Positions 40,301-46,300 of a stretch of 64,000 bases of DNA are shown here, piece after piece. The position numbers and the translations under genes were made by a program. Position 1 is the first letter of the stretch, and every line of letters starts with the position of its first letter. Source of the DNA: Antedon mediterranea (Eukaryota > Echinodermata > Crinoidea > Comatulida > Antedonidae); the NCBI RefSeq assembly GCF_964355755.1, contig NC_092672.1, forward strand, positions 3,474,001 to 3,538,000. The letters are read 5' to 3'. The notes under the pieces were generated by a model that was not told the origin of the DNA, did no database searches, and saw nothing but the letters and a program-made list of their open reading frames with translations.

Positions 40301-43300
40301 GGTTCCCACTAGAGACGCAACGCAACGTAAGGGATTTGTCCAATCACAAGCGATGGATTATTCAAACTGTCGCTTGTTATTAGTTAGTCAACTCGCTTGC
40401 GTTGCATCTACGTCCTTGCGTTGAGTCCTAGTGGGAACCAAGCTTGAATAGGAGTTTGCCGTAGTGAAAAATATAGGCCTATAATCGGCATTTGTTAATT
40501 TCACAGGAATGTCCCTTTAAACGGTGTCCATTTTAAAGGTGTATCCTGAATAGTGATGTCAGGAGGAGTTCTACAGTAAAGATACAATCATTGACACTTT
40601 TAAATATTGAGACAGAGCACCAATAAAGTATTGCGAATTATCACCAACACAACCTTTCACTAATTCACTAATGACAAATAATACCTTAAAATATTGAACC
40701 CAACACAATAATACCAGTATTGTGTATACTTACTGTTCAAATTGACTTTCCGCTAATAAGACTATCACTAACAAACTTCAGAAAGAAAGTGAACACACAG
40801 TAGTGGTTAACAGCAAAGCAGGAGTTCTACCTACTTTGATACCAGACACCTCTAATTTGTGATTCACCTCAACCACAGAGGGCCAACCACATGACCCACT
40901 TCAAGATCCTGTCCTACGCAATTTAAGTATTTCTTAATAATCACCTGTTAAAATGCATACATCATAAAAATGTTGACCATGATATGAAACTTCTTCCGCC
41001 CACAATAAAGATGATTAAAGAAGTTAATGTATCCAGTATAGTACAATCTTTGTTTAATCAGTATTGTACAAATGTCCTACAGTATTACAGTTTCAAAGTA
41101 TTAAATCTTTGCATACAAATTGTTACATACAGTACTGTAGTAGTATCAATTACATAGTATCTACATTCTAGCTTGTCCACTGGTAAATTTATATAGTAAA
41201 ATAACAATATTGTCTTTAATTTTTATTACGACCACGTGAAAAGATTAATAGTTGGTCTGATGGTTTAGAAACACAAGTATTAACTAAGTCAGTTTGCTGG
41301 GAGAAATGAGACGGAACAAATGCTAATATGAAAATCAATTTGTAATATTAAACGCCTTTGGCGGTGATTTTTGTACCATTGTTTGTAACAAAGTAGACTA
41401 TCATTGTACAGTAATTACTGTAACAATACATATACAGTAGGGTACAGTACCATTTGATGTTCAAACACAAATTTGAAGATGATAAGTATTAAATACTAGT
41501 ATAATTGTTTACTATATTTCTTAATTTTATTTATTTATTTATTATGTTTTTAAATATTATTTTTGATGCGTCCAACTTAACTTGGTCGGTCTGTAATCAA
41601 TTAATGGTTTCTAACTTGAATGCTTCATTTGTATAATCAATTTCGTATATTTATCTGTAATTATTGTTTAAGTGATAATTTTTCTCCCGTGTGCTCGTCT
41701 GGGTATCCAAACTAAATACCGTTCTGATGATTAACGAAGGTGACCATATCCTAAAGTTTTCAACTTATTTGGTCACCTTCCACTCTCATCATACTTTTTT
41801 AAAATCTAAATATTTAAGTAAAATGTACATTGATGTGTGTGGAAAAGATTTAATAAACAAACAAACAAACAAACAATTAAAAGTGCATTGAGTGTAATAA
41901 CAATTTTGTTTAAATATTGCAGATCTTAACACCCTGCAAGTGTTACTTTGATTGGCTATGATGACAGACAAAGCAGGTCAAGTTTCAATTAAAGACCAAT
42001 TAACAATGACCTTTGCTTCTGGCTACAAATCTTGGTAAATTAGTAACATGATTTTGTGCCACTACCAATTAAAACTGAATAGTTGCATAAATAAGTAGGC
42101 CCACAGTACATTCAAATCTAACCAGTTGGTACTGCTGTATTATGGAACAAACAACATTTGGAAACATTTATAATTGTTTTTAGAGGTTATATGAATGATT
42201 TAATAATAGTTTTTTTTCTTTCATAATTGACTCATTTCCAATAAACTCTTGTTCTCATACTATAAGGTCAGGCGTCATTTATGATATCCCTTGTTGGGGA
42301 TAGGATAGTTTAGGATACATAACACAAGCTACCTACCTTTACATAATCACATGTATGGTATATCCTGAAAATCCAACCCTTCCACTAGATTAAAGCTGCC
42401 AGACTTAAAACACAGTGAACTAACCAAATTTGACTATCTTTAAACTTTTAAATACTATTTCTAAACTACCTGAAGCAATACAATAAACTGTATGACATCA
42501 GCTGTCATAAAAACTACACAAACCTAAACACAAAATCAAGCTAAAACATCCATTGCTATGACAACTCACTCCTAGATATTAGTTTTATTAATAGACCAAT
42601 ATCTCTAGTTTTTTCCCAGAAATTCTTTAGTACAAGTTTGTTTATATAGCTTTACTATAGTGGTAAACAGTCTGTAGGTAGATACCGCAAAGACCCTGGG
42701 GGCTTGGTTGTCTTACTAAGGCCCCGGTTAAAAGCTTTTTAGATGCGATGGTCTGACAAAAGTTACCAGAACAGGCACATTTCAACTATGTACTGTTTTG
42801 GGTTATTTGATGTTAGATAGTAAACAAAGTAACTATGTTATGTTATAATTTTCAGGTGGTGATACTTGATGGAATGGGTGGCATTTCGCCTGAAGAGTTT
42901 AAAAACACTGTAGCTCTAGAAAAATGTAGATTAATGCTAAAGTATAGTATGTAAAACAAAAGGCTTAAATCTTATTATTTTTAATAACAATTAAAATTCA
43001 GAATTAGCAACGAAGAACAAAGAGAGAGATGAGTGTTTCGCATCATGGAACCATTTTCAAGATCAAGTAAAAACAAAATAATCTTAAATGCACCATACAG
43101 ATATTATAATGCACTATGCATGCACTAAAGTACCAAAGTTAGTGTCAGGAAATGTTACTGCGGACTTATATTAAGAATCTATAATTGATTTAAATAACTT
43201 TAAAAGAAATATTATTAAAGAGAAGAAATATAGTAGCCCTAGCTACTGTACCTTTCAAACACTCAATTGACAGTGGGTCAGACTGGAATATGTTTTATGT

Positions 43301-46300
43301 CAAACCAGACCAACTTTCTACTTAAATAATTAAATTAAATCATATATACAATTCTCTCTGCAATCAACCAGTAAATAACTAATACAATAAATGTCAAAAA
43401 TATATTATAACCTTGCTTGATATATAATTTGAATCATCCTCTTCTTGCGAGCATATCATTTGTATGATTTGATTTAAGTAGTCTGCCCATTCATGAGCAC
43501 CCTATTAAATTACAACACATAAAGCTAGCCTTGTGCTCAAAACGTGCAACTTGGTCGCTATGTTTATACAACAGTGGTTTTCAAACGAAGGATAATCGAG
43601 TGAAATAATTACCCTTTTCTTTCCGATCATGGCATGAAAGTACACAGATATTTATCAGTTTAATATTCCAATAATAGATTTTAAAAATTATTTCAACCTT
43701 GGAATGACTTGCGCCAATATTTTCAGGAAATGTTGTAAACCAGTCATAAAGGTGATTTTAAATTGTTCTATTAAATTTCATAATTGCACAATATTGTAAA
43801 AGACGTAGAGAAAATAAAAAAGAGGGATAAAAATTATCACTACCAACCAAAGGAGTTTGTACCTAAATTGCTACTATGACAACAAAACAATTTAGGAAAT
43901 TATAAAAATTACATTACCAAACGTTAAGGTCAATGAACTTTGATAAGCCAAGTAAATAAACCAGTCTCAAACAAAAATAATTCCTGGTAGACTGGTGATG
44001 GTGAATGAAAATGTTTACATTATAAAGACCACAAAAAGGTCATACAAAGTTCATGAGAGAAATAAGCAACTTCGTACTGTACCCCTTTAATTCATGAACA
44101 AATGTTATGTTTTTTTAATCAATCCAAAATAATGCCAGCCTACAAAACAAAACAAAACAAAAATAATAATAATTTATTTCAGGGGAAGTATTTTCATAAT
44201 TTAATGAAAGATCCTTGTGTCATCTGCCACAAATTATATAGTCTGATCCTATTTATTTATTTTTAAATAAAAAGTAAACAAAAATATTATAGAAAGGCAA
44301 ACATTATTCTATCATAACTTTAACCAAGTAAATATTACTTGTGTGTCATATTGTTTGTAAACAAAAACGTTTATAATAGGGAAATATTATTCAATTATTA
44401 TTAACTTTAAACCAGGGAATAGTGAATGTCACCCTTCCCTGCTTTCCACCAAGTAAATCATACTTTTGTCTTTAATTGTGAATTAAAAAGAATTGTGAGT
44501 AAAGTGAGGGTATTCTTTTTTTAGTCATTTTTTTAGGTCAAGGTCTGGATTACCAAATAAAATGAAAATCAATTAAAGATAACTATTATTGCACCCATAT
44601 ATGGTCAATACAACCATTGTTTGGAAAAGATTAAATTGTACAATTTTATTTCATCAATAAAGATAAAATCTTTTCATCCTCTCTAAATTTAAAAGGAGTG
44701 TTAACAGGGGCCCAGTGTACTATACTTTGTTCAACAAGTTTATTCATTGTTATCCAATATACAATTTACCAATACAATTCTTGTACAAGTATTTTATTTC
44801 CTAAATAAAATAACGATTCAATTTTGCCTTTATGTATTTTTTAAAATACAGATGTGAAGGCAGGGAGATAAAAAAAATTGCAAAGCTTGCATTATAAGCC
44901 AGATATTATAATTAATAAATGAATAAATAAATACAATTTTTTCTTTTGTCGCAGCTCCATTCAAAACTGTGTTTTTTAACTTTTTTTTTTATGAATCACA
45001 CAGCAAAAGTTTGTAATCTGGTTTACTTAAATGTCTGCAATCAAGTTATTCATGATATTTATTTTATAAATTTTAAAATTATACTTTATTTTATATAAAC
45101 CATCATTAAAAACCCAATAATATACAAATACCTTATAATCGTCATAAAACAACAAACATATAATTTTGTTAAATTTAAAAATAGAATGAAGAAATTGCCC
45201 TTGGCATAGACAGAAAATGAAGATTTAAAATGTGTTTATCTGATTAAATGAAGCTTCAACCTTCTATCTGCTCAATACATACACGCCTCACTGCATACCA
45301 ACCCAAACAGAAGGAAAATTACAGGATACTCAGGTGCCTCGTTATACTGCATTAGAAGCTCATAATTTCATAATACAAGTGATAATATTACATTGATAAA
45401 TATTTTAATAGATTTACTAATTGGGGGGGGGGGGGGAGGGGTCACTTGTATACAAACCAGCAGACACTTTGAGACATGAGGCACATGAGGCTATCTGTTT
45501 TACTGAAAAATAGTATGGACGTATTGGCCTACTAAATAACTTATATAGGAGTTTTCATATTTCATCATTTCATTTCAACTTTTTTTTTGTTATATATCAA
45601 ACAGAAAGGAATTAAATGAAGACAGATAAGTTAATAATTTAAGGTAGGGCAGGCTTGCAAGGTTAGCTACACAGACAGGGATGTAAATAATCTACTAAAG
45701 CTATTGACTCAAAAAAACCGAAGAGGATTCTCGATGCTGAGAAAAGGTTTCTTTTTCATCTTTAAAAAACGTGAGAATTGGAGATTAATTTTCCAATTTT
45801 CATCTATAGTACAAGTATTACTAAAGTACACTGTATAAGTAATGGAAACGATCATCTACTGTTACATTACAAACAGATTGAAGTCTTTCAATGTATGGAT
45901 GGATGACTAGAATAATAAATCTTTAGTACACTCTTGATCTTTTATGATCAATCTGAATGTATCTCACCCTGGATGGTTGGATCAGGGAGAATCCCTGGTT
46001 TGATGTTGAAAAGGGAGAGGGAAGGGTTTATAGAGGAAGTACAGAGTTGTCACATACAACAAATCAAAAGATTTTGGGGTAAAAGATTTTGGGGTAGGTT
46101 TCACATTTAAAGAACTGGTGTAATATAAATAATTATATATTTATATATAATTAATTCTGCTTTAACAATTTAGTAATGGTCTTAATATTTGGTGTTTTTT
46201 AGTGTTTGTGTATGTAATCTACCTTATGCTTCTGTTTGTTTTTGTGTCCAATATTTTATGATTGTTGATTTATGATTTTAAATTGCAATTAAAAAAAATG

